From DATAFO01 sp046728015 (lineage in GTDB: Bacteria; Actinomycetota; Thermoleophilia; Solirubrobacterales; 70-9), in NCBI GenBank assembly GCA_046728015.1, contig JBKPDQ010000067.1, positions 1-21,305 on the forward strand: a DNA stretch of 21,305 bases, in the 5' to 3' direction. The position numbers were made by a program, and so were the translations under genes. Below are positions 1-7,334 of this stretch, in pieces. Positions within the stretch are counted from its first letter, which is position 1. Each line of letters opens with the position of its first letter. The notes beneath the pieces were generated by a model, which worked only from the letters and a program-made list of their open reading frames with translations, had not been told where the DNA came from and ran no database searches.

Positions 1-208
1 GTCGAGGCGACTTGACGCTCTTCGGGGAGCGCCTGCGCGTGGCCGCGGGCCTGCCGTTGCGGGCGGGCGCCGCTCGCCCGCCCGAGGGGCGCTTCGGCGT
101 TGCCGGCGCGGGCGGCTTGCGCGGTTTGGCTCCGGCTGCGCGGCCGTTGGCTGCCCGGCGGGCGGAAGCGCCACGCCTGCCGGCTGGAGTCGCGGCCCTT
201 GAAGCCAT
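1..208 (-). CDS. ftsQ: Probable cell division protein FtsQ, N-terminal fragment (runs off the window)
   Basis: An open frame starts at ATG 208, 44 nt after the murB stop, and runs without a stop through 69 codons to the window edge. The visible residues are a basic, Ala/Pro/Arg-rich, probably disordered stretch beginning MASRAATPAGRR. That is what the cytoplasmic tail of an actinobacterial FtsQ looks like before its membrane helix and POTRA domain, but neither of those is inside the window. The assignment rests mainly on position, since murC-murB-ftsQ is the usual dcw order. FtsQ bridges FtsL/FtsB and the rest of the divisome. No strong ribosome-binding site precedes the ATG, so translation may be coupled to murB. 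A different basic protein cannot be excluded. Confidence 0.5.
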   Translation of the reverse strand, partial: MASRAATPAGRRGASARRAANGRAAGAKPRKPPAPATPKRPSGGRAAPARNGRPAATRRRSPKSVKSPR

Positions 209-252
209 GTGGGAGAGGTTCCGGGCGGCGCGCCCGGCTCCTGCCTGGCGAG

Positions 253-1167
253 TTAGTGCGGGTCGCTCAGATGCCAGCCGGCGGGCCACTCCACCTCGCC
301 GAGGATCTGGACCTCGGGCACCAGCAGGATCCCGAAGCGATCGTGCACCCGGCGTCGGGCCTCTGCCATCAGGGCCAGGACGTCGGCCGTTGTCGCGTCG
401 CCCGTGTTCTCGACGAAGTTGGCGTGCTTGTCGGAGAGCCGGGCGCCACCGACCTGAAGCCCGCGGCATCCTGCCGCCTCGAGGAGCTGTCCGGCCGTCC
501 GCCCGTTCGATTGGGTCGGGTCAGGATTGACGAACGTCGAGCCGAAGGTCTTGATGCCGGATGGCTGTGCCTCGCGCCGCTGGTCGCGCATGCCGCCCAT
601 CGTCGCCTTGACCTCGCCGGGATCGGCCTCGTGGAGGGCAAACGTCGCGCCAGAGACCACGTCGCCCGCCGGGAGGTTCGAGCTGCGGTAGGCGAAGTCG
701 AGCGCGTCGGGGGTGCGAACGTCGAGGCCGTCCGCGCTGCAGATCCGCACGGACTCGAGCACCCGGCCGAGCTCGCCGCCGTAGGCGTTGGCGTTCATTC
801 GCACGGCGCCGCCGACGGTCCCGGGGATGTTGATCCCGAACTCGAGCCCACCCAGGCCCCATCGCGCGACCTGCGCGGCGGCGGACGGAAGCCGAGCGCC
901 TCCTCCGCACACCACCCGGGTGCCGTCGCGTTCGATCTTCGTCAGCTCGCCGTCGAGCTTGAGTACGAGCCCGCGCACACCAGCGTCGGAGACGAGCAGG
1001 TTCGAGCCGGAGCCCACGACCTCCACGGGGTGGCCCTCGCTCGCGGCCCACTCCAGGAGCTCGAGCAACTCCTCCTCGCCCGCGGGACGGGCGAACAGCT
1101 CGGCCGCGCCGCCGGCGCGCACCGTCGTCAACCTCGCGAGCGGATAATCGCGCTCCACCGAAATCAC
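253..1167 (-). CDS. murB: UDP-N-acetylenolpyruvoylglucosamine reductase MurB
   Basis: A 304-aa cytoplasmic flavoenzyme that reduces UDP-GlcNAc-enolpyruvate to UDP-MurNAc with NADPH. The FAD-binding segment GSGSNLLVSD is at residues 52-61 and the pyrophosphate loop GTVGGAVRMNANAYGGE at about 116-132. The catalytic proton-donor serine is in GSTFVNP (Ser210), and the C-terminal glutamate is in PEVQILGE (Glu285). The tyrosine-loop insertion of E. coli-type MurB is absent, so this is a type II enzyme. GTG 1167 is the only usable start: an in-frame TAG lies 13 codons upstream with no other start between, and a GGAGG sits 11 nt before it. It follows murC by 76 nt and precedes the probable ftsQ. Confidence 0.96.
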   Translation of the reverse strand: MISVERDYPLARLTTVRAGGAAELFARPAGEEELLELLEWAASEGHPVEVVGSGSNLLVSDAGVRGLVLKLDGELTKIERDGTRVVCGGGARLPSAAAQVARWGLGGLEFGINIPGTVGGAVRMNANAYGGELGRVLESVRICSADGLDVRTPDALDFAYRSSNLPAGDVVSGATFALHEADPGEVKATMGGMRDQRREAQPSGIKTFGSTFVNPDPTQSNGRTAGQLLEAAGCRGLQVGGARLSDKHANFVENTGDATTADVLALMAEARRRVHDRFGILLVPEVQILGEVEWPAGWHLSDPH

Positions 1168-1243
1168 TCCGCCGACATCCTCCGCTTCGCGTCCGGTGTC
1201 GGCGGGCTAGCGCCTGTTGCCGGACCCGGCAGGCCGTAAGCGG

Positions 1244-2554
1244 TCACGCGGGCTCCTCAACGAGCGCCTCGGCCAGGCGGAAGATGTCGCCGGCGCCGAT
1301 CGTGACGAGCAAGTCGGCGTCGCGCAGCTGCGGGGCCAGCGCACGCTGTGCCGACTCGGAGTCCTTGAGCCACCAGACCGGCCGTCCGTCGCCCCGCTCA
1401 GCGACGGCCCGGGCAACGTCGAGCCCGCTGACTCCCTCGAGCTCGCCGACGGGCTCCTCGCGCGCCGGATAGACGTCGAGCACGCCGACCGCGTCTGCGG
1501 CCGCGAGCGCGGACCCGAAGGCCGGCGCCAGGGCCTTCGTGCGCGAGTACAGATGCGGCTGGAAGACGGCGATCAGGCGGCGCGGGGCGAGCTCGCGAAG
1601 AGCCTCGAGCGTCGCCGAGACCTCGGTCGGATGGTGCGCGTAGTCGTCGTAGATCAGGGCGCCGTCGCGCCGACCCTTCAGCTCCAGGCGCCGCAGCATC
1701 CCCGGAAACGACGCCAGCGCCCCGGCCGCCCGGTCGAGGTCGAAGCCGGCCAGCTCGAGTGTTGCCAGCGCGGCCCTCGCGTTCAGCAGGTTGTGCCTCC
1801 CGGGGACGCTCAGCCCGAGCGGGGGGCCGGGGGCGTTCTCGTCGAAGCGGACCACGCGCTGCGCCCCGGCGAGCGAGTCCAGGGCCGGATCCGCTCCGAG
1901 CGCAAGCCCCTGCGCCGGCTCCACGAAGCGGCGGAAGGCGTCGAAGAGCTCGGCGCGCGAGGTCCAGTGCGAGTGGTGGTCGAGCTCGACGTTGGTGACG
2001 ATCGCCAGGGAGGGCCGCAGCCGCAGGAAGCTCGCGTCGGACTCGTCGGCCTCGGCGATCACCCACTCTCCCTCGCCCCAGCCGGCGTTTCGCGCGTCAC
2101 CGTCGTCCCCGCCCCCGGGCAACTCGCCGCCGAGCAGGAAGGAGGGGTCCGCTCCAAGCTCGACCATCGCGTGCGCGAGCATGCCGGCCGTGGTCGTCTT
2201 TCCGTGCGTGCCGGCGACGGCGATCAAGCGCCGCAGCTCGCACACCTCCGCGAGGAGCTCGCCGCGGTGGATCACGCGCTGGCCGCGCTCGCGAGCGCGG
2301 ACGAGCTCCGGATTGTCCTTGCGAATCGCCGTGGAGACGACCACCTCAACGTTGTCCGGGACGGCATCTGGATCGTGCCCGACGCGCGGCTCGAGGCCAG
2401 CTCGACGCAGGCGCTCCAGGTAAGAGCTCTCGGCCCGGTCGCTGCCGGTGACCGTCGCCCCGAGGCGATCGGCGATCAACGCCAAGGCGCTCATGCCCGC
2501 GCCGCCGATCGCGATGAAGTGAAGCTCGCGGCCTTGCCAGTCGCCCTCGGTCAT
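1244..2554 (-). CDS. murC: UDP-N-acetylmuramate--L-alanine ligase MurC
   Basis: A 436-aa ATP-dependent ligase adding L-Ala to UDP-MurNAc, the first stem-peptide step. Domain 1 carries GGAGMSALA (residues 17-25). Domain 2 has the P-loop GTHGKTTT (115-122), EADESD (168-173) and the NVELDHH metal/substrate stretch (188-194). GRHNLLN (252-258), DDYAHHPTE (303-311) and FQPHLYSRTK (331-340) are MurC signatures. The ATG at 2554 gives a canonical N-terminus just before the Rossmann motif and lies 4 nt after the murG stop, so translation is probably coupled. The open frame continues 194 codons upstream, but that part lies opposite murG coding frame and is not real. The protein is slightly short for the family, mainly in the central domain. 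Confidence 0.96.
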   Translation of the reverse strand: MTEGDWQGRELHFIAIGGAGMSALALIADRLGATVTGSDRAESSYLERLRRAGLEPRVGHDPDAVPDNVEVVVSTAIRKDNPELVRARERGQRVIHRGELLAEVCELRRLIAVAGTHGKTTTAGMLAHAMVELGADPSFLLGGELPGGGDDGDARNAGWGEGEWVIAEADESDASFLRLRPSLAIVTNVELDHHSHWTSRAELFDAFRRFVEPAQGLALGADPALDSLAGAQRVVRFDENAPGPPLGLSVPGRHNLLNARAALATLELAGFDLDRAAGALASFPGMLRRLELKGRRDGALIYDDYAHHPTEVSATLEALRELAPRRLIAVFQPHLYSRTKALAPAFGSALAAADAVGVLDVYPAREEPVGELEGVSGLDVARAVAERGDGRPVWWLKDSESAQRALAPQLRDADLLVTIGAGDIFRLAEALVEEPA

Positions 2555-2558
2555 GGTG

Positions 2559-3650
2559 TCAATGATGCTCGGCTGCGGCGAGCACTTCGGCTGCCACCCG
2601 ATCGGCCGCGTCGCGGCGCGCGAGCGACGCGCAGGCAACCGCCATGCGGTCGAGCCTCGCCTCATCGGCGAGCAGCTCGCCGGCGAGCGTTCGCACCACC
2701 TCCCCGCTGAGCTCCGAGTCATCGACCATGACCGCGGCACCCGCCCCCGCCATCCACTCCGCGTTGGCGTGCTGGTGGCGGGCGGACGCGTACGGGTACG
2801 GAACGAGGATCGAGGGACGCCCGGCCGCTGCGATCTCGAAGATCGAGCCGCCCGCGCGGGCCAGCACGAGGTCGGAGGCGGCCAAGGCGTCGGCGAGTCC
2901 GGGTTCGTAGGAGAGCAGCGTGTAGCGCGCGACCCCGCCTGCGGCGGCCAGCCGCTCGCGGGCGGCCTCGTAGTCGCGGTGCCCGGCGATGTGGAGGACG
3001 TGATACCCGCGTTGGGTCTCGTCCGAGCCGACGAAGGCGTCCAGGGCCGCGAGGTTGATCGAGCGCGCTCCCTGGCTGCCGCCGAAGACGAGCAGGCAGC
3101 GGTCGCCGGCCGCGATCCCAAATCGCTCTCGCGCACGACCGCGATCCGCGGTGCCGATCGCCGCCGGAACCGGACGGCCGGTGACCAGGTAGCGCTCGCC
3201 TTCGCGCCCGGGAATCGGAAACGCGAGGCACACGCGGCGCGCCCGACGAGCGAGCCAGCGGTTGGTGAGTCCCAGATGCCGATCGGCCTCGGTCAAGACC
3301 AGTGGCAGGCCGAGCGACACGGCCGCCAGGCCTCCCGCGCCGGCCACGTAGCCGCCCCCGCCGAGCAGGACCTCGGCGCCGCGCTCTCGGAGCGCGCGCC
3401 TGGCCGCGGGTACCGCTCGGGCGGCCAGGGCGATGGCGCCGGCCGCGCGAATCGGATTGCGGCGGTCGAGCCCGCGCACGCGCAAGAAGTCGATCTGGTA
3501 CCCGGCGGCGGGGATCAGTTCGGCCTCGGCGCGCTCGCGGGTACCGAGAAAGGAGACGTCTGCGCCCCTAGCCCGCAGCGCGTCCGCGACGGCGAGCGCC
3601 GGCACCACGTGCCCCGCTGTTCCGCCGGCGGCTATGACGACCCTTGGCAA
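2559..3650 (-). CDS. murG: UDP-GlcNAc:undecaprenyl-PP-MurNAc-pentapeptide GlcNAc transferase MurG
   Basis: A 363-aa GT28 glycosyltransferase that converts lipid I to lipid II at the inner face of the membrane. The N-terminal loop GGTAGH is at residues 9-14 and GGGGYVAG at 97-104. The second nucleotide-binding loop is GGSQGARSIN, and the UDP-GlcNAc site is RAGGSIFEIAAAGRPSILVP with HQHANAEW following. The familiar HEQN motif is replaced by TEADRHLGLTNR (residues 120-131), a variant I associate with Thermoleophilia. The start is taken as TTG 3650, which places the first glycine loop at the usual distance; AGGAG lies 11 nt upstream. This start is inside the 3' end of ftsW, giving an 83-nt overlap. 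A longer frame back to 3776 would add only out-of-frame ftsW sequence. Confidence 0.94.
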   Translation of the reverse strand: MPRVVIAAGGTAGHVVPALAVADALRARGADVSFLGTRERAEAELIPAAGYQIDFLRVRGLDRRNPIRAAGAIALAARAVPAARRALRERGAEVLLGGGGYVAGAGGLAAVSLGLPLVLTEADRHLGLTNRWLARRARRVCLAFPIPGREGERYLVTGRPVPAAIGTADRGRARERFGIAAGDRCLLVFGGSQGARSINLAALDAFVGSDETQRGYHVLHIAGHRDYEAARERLAAAGGVARYTLLSYEPGLADALAASDLVLARAGGSIFEIAAAGRPSILVPYPYASARHQHANAEWMAGAGAAVMVDDSELSGEVVRTLAGELLADEARLDRMAVACASLARRDAADRVAAEVLAAAEHH

Positions 3651-4875
3651 CGCTTCGCGAGCTCCTCTTCGGGACCGGGGCGCGGGCACGGCGAGCGTGC
3701 GACGCAGCCCTGTCGACGACGCGCAGTCTCGCACCGGCGCTCGACGGTCGCGCGGACATTCCCCTGGTTCCGCCACGCGCGACGTTGAGCAGCAGGCCGA
3801 CCGCGGCGAGCATCATCAGCATGCTGCTGTTGCCGTAGGAGACGAACGGCAGCGGCACGCCGGTAAGCGGCGCCAGCCCGAGCACCGCAAAGAGGTTCAT
3901 AACCGCCTGGACGAGGATCAGAGACGTGAGCCCCGCGGCGAGCAGCTTGCCGTAGCGGTCGCGAGCACGCTGCGCGATCCGCAGCCCGGCGTAGCCGAGC
4001 ATCCCGTACAGCCCGACCAGCGCCACGATCCCGACCAGCCCGACCTCCTCGCCGATCACCGCGGCGATCATGTCGGTGTGCGCCTCGGGGAGGTAGAAGG
4101 CCTTCTGCAGACTCTCGCCGAGCCCGACACCGAAGATCCCTCCCGAGCCCAGCGCGATCTCCGACTGGATGGCCTGAAAGCCGGCGCCGCCGGGATCGGC
4201 GGTCGGGTCGAGGAAGCCCGTCAGGCGTTCCATCCGGTAAGGCTCGATCGCGATCGCTAGCACTACCGCTGCACCCAGCGCGGCGGCGAGCACGCCGAGG
4301 TCGCGCATGCGCGCCCCGGCCGCGATCAGCATCGCCGCACAGGCGAGGCAGGCGACCATCGCCGTGCCGAGGTCGGGCTCGATCACCACCAGGAAGCAGA
4401 CCAGCCCCACCGCCCCCAGGTAAGGGGCCATGGTCCCGATCCGGCTGACCATCTTCGGGCGCGAAGCGAGCAGGTAGGCGCCGTACAGGACCAGCGCCAG
4501 CTTGGCGATCTCGGACGGCTGGATCTGGATCAGCCCGGCTCCGATCCACCGCTGCGACCCGTTCGCCTGCACGCCGATTCCGGGCACCAGCACGAGCACG
4601 AGCAGGCCGATCGAGATCAGCAGGATCATCGGCGTCAGCGCGCGGACGACTCGCGCCCCGTGGAGCGAGAGCACCCGCATCAACAACAGCCCAGCGATCC
4701 CGAACAGCGCCGTGCGCTTGAGGTAGTAGGCGCTGTCGCCGCTCTCCCCCAGCAGCGAGGTCGTCGAGCTGGCGCTGAACACCATCACGACGCCGAAGGC
4801 CAGCAGGCACAGCGTGGCGGTGAGCAGCAGCGAGTATTCGATCGGCTGGGGAGATCCTCCCGACTTCGGGCGCAT
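3568..4875 (-). CDS. ftsW: SEDS-family peptidoglycan glycosyltransferase FtsW
   Basis: A 435-aa polytopic membrane protein of the SEDS family, the septal glycan polymerase that works with FtsI. Signature stretches appear in order: NGSQRWI, QPSEIAKLALVLYGAYL, IEPDLGTAM, the extracellular GLGESLQKAFYLPEAHTDMI with the putative catalytic Asp, IGEEVGLVG, and PLPFVSYGNSSM near the last helix. About ten hydrophobic segments are visible. After the last helix a basic tail of roughly 70 residues rich in Arg/Ser/Ala/Gly ends at 3568, inside murG. The ATG at 4875 is preferred to the adjacent TTG at 4878. The upstream neighbour is the frameshifted membrane gene, 45 nt away. The tail is plausible for an actinobacterial FtsW, but its last 27 codons overlap murG. 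Confidence 0.94.
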   Translation of the reverse strand: MRPKSGGSPQPIEYSLLLTATLCLLAFGVVMVFSASSTTSLLGESGDSAYYLKRTALFGIAGLLLMRVLSLHGARVVRALTPMILLISIGLLVLVLVPGIGVQANGSQRWIGAGLIQIQPSEIAKLALVLYGAYLLASRPKMVSRIGTMAPYLGAVGLVCFLVVIEPDLGTAMVACLACAAMLIAAGARMRDLGVLAAALGAAVVLAIAIEPYRMERLTGFLDPTADPGGAGFQAIQSEIALGSGGIFGVGLGESLQKAFYLPEAHTDMIAAVIGEEVGLVGIVALVGLYGMLGYAGLRIAQRARDRYGKLLAAGLTSLILVQAVMNLFAVLGLAPLTGVPLPFVSYGNSSMLMMLAAVGLLLNVARGGTRGMSARPSSAGARLRVVDRAASHARRARAPVPKRSSRSVAKGRHSRRRNSGARGAGARRRGRAAG

Positions 4876-4920
4876 CAAAACTGGATTCGCCCTCGGGGGT
4901 GGAATCCCTAGCTCGGATCG

Positions 4921-5388
4921 TCAGCGCTCGGACACCGCGATGTTGAAGACCGACAGCAGCAGCTCGCGAGACTGAGGAACGCGGTGCTGAAGGCGATGAG
5001 GATCGCCCAGGTGAGGTCTTCGCGACTCGGATCGACTCCACCCAGTGCCCACGGCACCAGGACGATCAGCACCACCCCGATCGTCCCCAGCACCTTGGAG
5101 CCGCTGAGCCTCCGAACGTCCTGGATACGCAGCGCCGTGTCGAGGTTCGCCGTGATGAGCGCGAGGCTGAGCAGCGCGAACAGGACCGTGCTCCACCCGG
5201 ACTCCAGCACCACCAGCGTGAGCGAGAGCCCGAGCGGGATCGCAAACATCAGGACGATCCTCGTGCTGGCCCGGAAGTAGTGAACGACCGCCTCGCGCTC
5301 GGACTCCTAAGCGCCTGAACCCGGTCTCGACGAAGAACAGCATCCCGACCAGGAACAGGCCGAACAGGCCGGCCGAGATCTCGGCCAT
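4921..5388 (-). pseudogene. Five-helix membrane protein gene with two compensating frameshifts
   Basis: No frame is intact here, but one ~155-residue membrane protein can be read by switching frames twice. The first 27 codons from ATG 5388 encode a membrane helix (AGLFGLFLVGMLFFVETGF). A one-base skip near 5307 enters the frame beginning ESEREAVVHYFRAST, which carries four hydrophobic helices for 111 codons. A one-base step back near 4974 returns to the first frame for SRELLLSVFNIAVSER and a stop at 4921. Without the switches the first frame becomes Arg/Gly-rich nonsense and the second ends in an unlikely Cys/Ser run. The alternative, a 113-aa protein from ATG 5249, would lack both ends. I do not recognise the family. 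Its place between murD and ftsW suggests an envelope role. Whether the lesions are biological or sequencing errors cannot be told from this sequence. Confidence 0.6.
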
Positions 5389-5562
5389 CTGGAGCAGGAA
5401 CGAGCCTGACCTCTCGCACCGCGCCGATTCTCGTGGACGGCGACCAGTTTCGCGCTGCTTAGTGACTCATCGCGCGCGGGAAGTCCCGTTCGTTCGGCGC
5501 CGCAAACTGGTCCCGCACGACGTCAACGTTTGACTGCGCCACGCTCCGGACTATCTCCTGGC
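5389..5562 (-). other. murD-to-membrane-gene spacer with a 9-bp inverted repeat
   Basis: This 174-bp stretch holds the 27-codon SnoaL-like remnant described separately and a perfect 9-bp inverted repeat, GACCAGTTT at 5442-5450 and AAACTGGTC at 5504-5512. The two arms are 53 nt apart, too far for a typical terminator. No convincing promoter hexamer pair was found. Confidence 0.4.
5459..5542 (-). pseudogene. 27-codon remnant resembling the N-terminus of a SnoaL-like (NTF2-fold) protein
   Basis: A short frame from GTG 5542 to TAA 5459 encodes a peptide containing SNVDVVRDQFAAPNERDF followed by PRAMSH. This closely matches the opening helix of SnoaL/NTF2-fold proteins (pattern SxENVexVRrxFeAfNrgD), a family common in actinobacteria, which normally run 120-150 residues. 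Here the frame stops where the first strand would begin, and nothing similar follows in the other frames, so it looks like a leftover of a degraded or recombined gene. It lies 20 nt after the murD stop. A weak GGAG lies about 12 nt before the GTG. The match is from memory of the family pattern and the piece is short, so confidence is limited. Confidence 0.3.
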
Positions 5563-6885
5563 TCAGCTCTCGAGATCCCTGACGAGCTGCCGAAAGTGGT
5601 CGCCGCGCTCCTCGAAGTCGCGGTAGGCGTCGAAGCTGGCGCAGGCTGGGGCGAGGAGGACCACGTCGCCGGGCTCGGCTTCCGTCGCGGCCCTCCGGAC
5701 GGCGTCGGCGAGATCGGCGCACCGTTGCCGCCCGACTCCGGCCGACCAGGCCGGGCAGAGGTCGTGCTCGAGCGCGTCTGCGGCCTGCCCGATCAGATAG
5801 CAGGCAATGCAACGCTCGGCGACGGGCGCGGAGAGTTCGGCGAAGCCGCCACCCTTCAGCGACCCGCCGAGGATCGCGCGCACCCGACCCGGGAACGACT
5901 GCAAGGCCGCGGCCGCCGCGGCAACGTTGGTCGCCTTGGAGTCGTTCACGTAGGTGACGCCGTCGATCTCGGCGACGCGCTCGAGGCGATGGGGCACGCC
6001 CGGAAAGGTGCGCAGCGCCTCGGCGACCGCGTCGCGCTCGATCCCCATCGCCAGCGCCACCGCCGTCGCGGCACGCGCGTTGCGGGCGTTGTGGGGTCCC
6101 AGCAGCGCCGAGCCCTCCAATGCCTCGTCCGGCTCCTCGAAGGGGACTTCGGCGAGGTCGACGACCCGACCTCGGCCGGGGAGCCTCACCTCGGCGAGCG
6201 CGGGATCCGAGCTGTCGTAGATGGCCCAGTCCCCCGGCTCCTGACGGGCGAAGAGGCGCAGCTTCGCCGCCAGGTAGTCCTCGAGGTTGCGATGGCGATC
6301 GAGGTGGTCGGCCGAGATGTTGAGCAACACCCCGCACTCGGGCGCAAACGCGTGGGCGTCCTCGAGCTGAAAGCTCGAGCACTCGCAGACCACCGTGGCC
6401 TCCGGCGGTGCTTCGTCGACGAGCGAGGCGAGCGGAGTGCCCACGTTCCCCGCGACCGCCACGGGCGCCCCAGCGATGCGCCACGCGTGCCCGAGCAGTT
6501 CGATCACCGTCGTCTTGCCGTTCGTTCCGGTGACGCCCACGAACGGGTTCGGCAGCAACCGCCAGGCGAGCTCGAGCTCGCCGATGACCGGAAGCTCCGC
6601 CTGCAGGGCGCTCTCGACCGCGGGCGCCTCCCTGGGAACACCGGGGCTCTTCACGACGCAGCCCGCCCGCTCGATCAGGTCGACGCCGTCTGACTCGAGA
6701 TGAAGCTCGACTCCGAGCTCGGCGAGCGCGTCGGCGCCATCGGGAGAGGCCGCGTCGCAGCCCATCACCTGCTCGCCGCGGGCGGCCAGCGTGCGCGCTG
6801 CGGCCTGACCGGAGCGGGCCAGGCCCACGACCAGGTACGGGCCCGCCGGGAGGAGCGGGCGCGGCTTGCTCGAGGGACCCGTCAC
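5563..6885 (-). CDS. murD: UDP-N-acetylmuramoyl-L-alanine--D-glutamate ligase MurD
   Basis: A 440-aa cytoplasmic ligase adding D-Glu to UDP-MurNAc-L-Ala. The N-terminal nucleotide-binding domain opens with LVVGLARSGQAAA (residues 18-30), and KSPGVP is at 79-84. The ATP P-loop is GTNGKTT (120-126), ECSSFQLED is at 168-176, and NISADHLDRH at 189-198 is followed by the probably carbamylated lysine in YLAAKLRLF (Lys208). GPHNARNARAA, NDSKATN (314-320) and LLAPACASFD (410-419) complete the set. GTG 6885 gives the expected N-terminus; an open frame reaching 6978 lies opposite the SRPBCC gene and is rejected. Only 26 bp separate it from that divergent gene, so its promoter must overlap that gene, unless mraY transcription reads through on the antisense strand. 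Confidence 0.95.
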   Translation of the reverse strand: MTGPSSKPRPLLPAGPYLVVGLARSGQAAARTLAARGEQVMGCDAASPDGADALAELGVELHLESDGVDLIERAGCVVKSPGVPREAPAVESALQAELPVIGELELAWRLLPNPFVGVTGTNGKTTVIELLGHAWRIAGAPVAVAGNVGTPLASLVDEAPPEATVVCECSSFQLEDAHAFAPECGVLLNISADHLDRHRNLEDYLAAKLRLFARQEPGDWAIYDSSDPALAEVRLPGRGRVVDLAEVPFEEPDEALEGSALLGPHNARNARAATAVALAMGIERDAVAEALRTFPGVPHRLERVAEIDGVTYVNDSKATNVAAAAAALQSFPGRVRAILGGSLKGGGFAELSAPVAERCIACYLIGQAADALEHDLCPAWSAGVGRQRCADLADAVRRAATEAEPGDVVLLAPACASFDAYRDFEERGDHFRQLVRDLES

Positions 6886-6891
6886 ACGCCG

Positions 6892-6897
6892 TATTCT
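6892..6897 (+). promoter_or_regulatory. Possible -10 element for the SRPBCC gene
   Basis: TATTCT fits the TANNNT pattern and ends 14 nt before the proposed ATT start at 6912. No good -35 hexamer at 16-18 bp was found. It lies in the 26-bp head-to-head spacer shared with murD. Confidence 0.3.
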
Positions 6898-6911
6898 CGC
6901 CGTGGGGCAGG

Positions 6912-7334
6912 ATTCGCAGTATCTGGGAGGCGACCCACACCGACTCGAGCTCCGCGGAGCCCGCCGAGATCTGGGCACTCTGGAGCGATCCGGAAAGGTG
7001 GCCCGAGTGGAACGAGCAGCTCGAGTCCGTCGAGTTCGAGGGCGATTTCGCCGTCGGCGAGAAGCTGCGGGTGAAGCTGCGCCGCGGCGGCCGGATGCAG
7101 TTCGAGATCGTCGGCCTGGAGCCCGAGCGCCTGTTCGTCGACGAGGCCAGGCTCCCGGGAGCGCGCCTCGGCCACGAGCACCGGGTGACGCCCAAGGGCA
7201 AGGGGTCGGAGATCACGCACCGGATCTACGTCCGCGGGCCGTTCTCGGGCCTGTTCGCCCTGCTGCTCGGGCGCAAGCGGATGAGCGAGTCGGTCGTGCG
7301 CTTCGTCGAACGGGAGCGCGAGCTCGCCGAGTAG
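6912..7334 (+). CDS. SRPBCC (START-like) fold protein with an apparent ATT start
   Basis: The frame encodes about 140 residues with the SRPBCC layout: a first strand, then PAEIWALWSDPERWPEWN (helix plus the typical W-x-x-W stretch), LESVEFEG, FAVGEKLRVKLR, MQFEIVGLEP, HEHRVTPKGKGSEITHRIYVRGP, and a long C-terminal helix (SESVVRFVERERELAE). Such proteins bind hydrophobic ligands or act as cyclase/dehydrase-like enzymes; the ligand here is unknown. The first ordinary start is GTG 7071, which would delete the conserved N-terminal third. No ATG, GTG or TTG exists in frame between 6891 and 7071, so ATT 6912, with GGGG 4-7 nt upstream, is the best start. It sits opposite the dcw strand; its TAG directly abuts the mraY stop. 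Confidence 0.7.
   Translation: MRSIWEATHTDSSSAEPAEIWALWSDPERWPEWNEQLESVEFEGDFAVGEKLRVKLRRGGRMQFEIVGLEPERLFVDEARLPGARLGHEHRVTPKGKGSEITHRIYVRGPFSGLFALLLGRKRMSESVVRFVERERELAE

Noticed and set aside
60..84. 10-bp GC hairpin (CGGGCGGGCG / CGCCCGCCCG)
   Set aside because: It lies inside the Arg/Gly/Ala-rich part of the probable ftsQ frame, where such palindromes arise easily; no T-run follows.
1212..1234. Bulged hairpin in the murC-murB gap as a terminator
   Set aside because: Stem is interrupted by a 3-nt bulge with a tiny loop and no T-run on the minus strand; stopping here would cut off murB and ftsQ.
100..1239. 379-codon plus-strand open frame
   Set aside because: It lies opposite murB, has no recognisable domain and has the Arg/Gly/Ala-rich composition of a high-GC shadow frame.
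1217..2710. 497-codon plus-strand open frame
   Set aside because: Antisense shadow of murC, whose motifs are unambiguous.
5300..5312. Programmed +1 frameshift at the CTTAGG-containing sequence in the membrane gene
   Set aside because: CTTAGG recalls the Ty1 slip site, but it is not in the required reading frame, and a second -1 shift would also be needed, so recoding is less likely than indels.
5530..6693. 387-codon plus-strand open frame
   Set aside because: Antisense shadow of murD without any protein-like motif.
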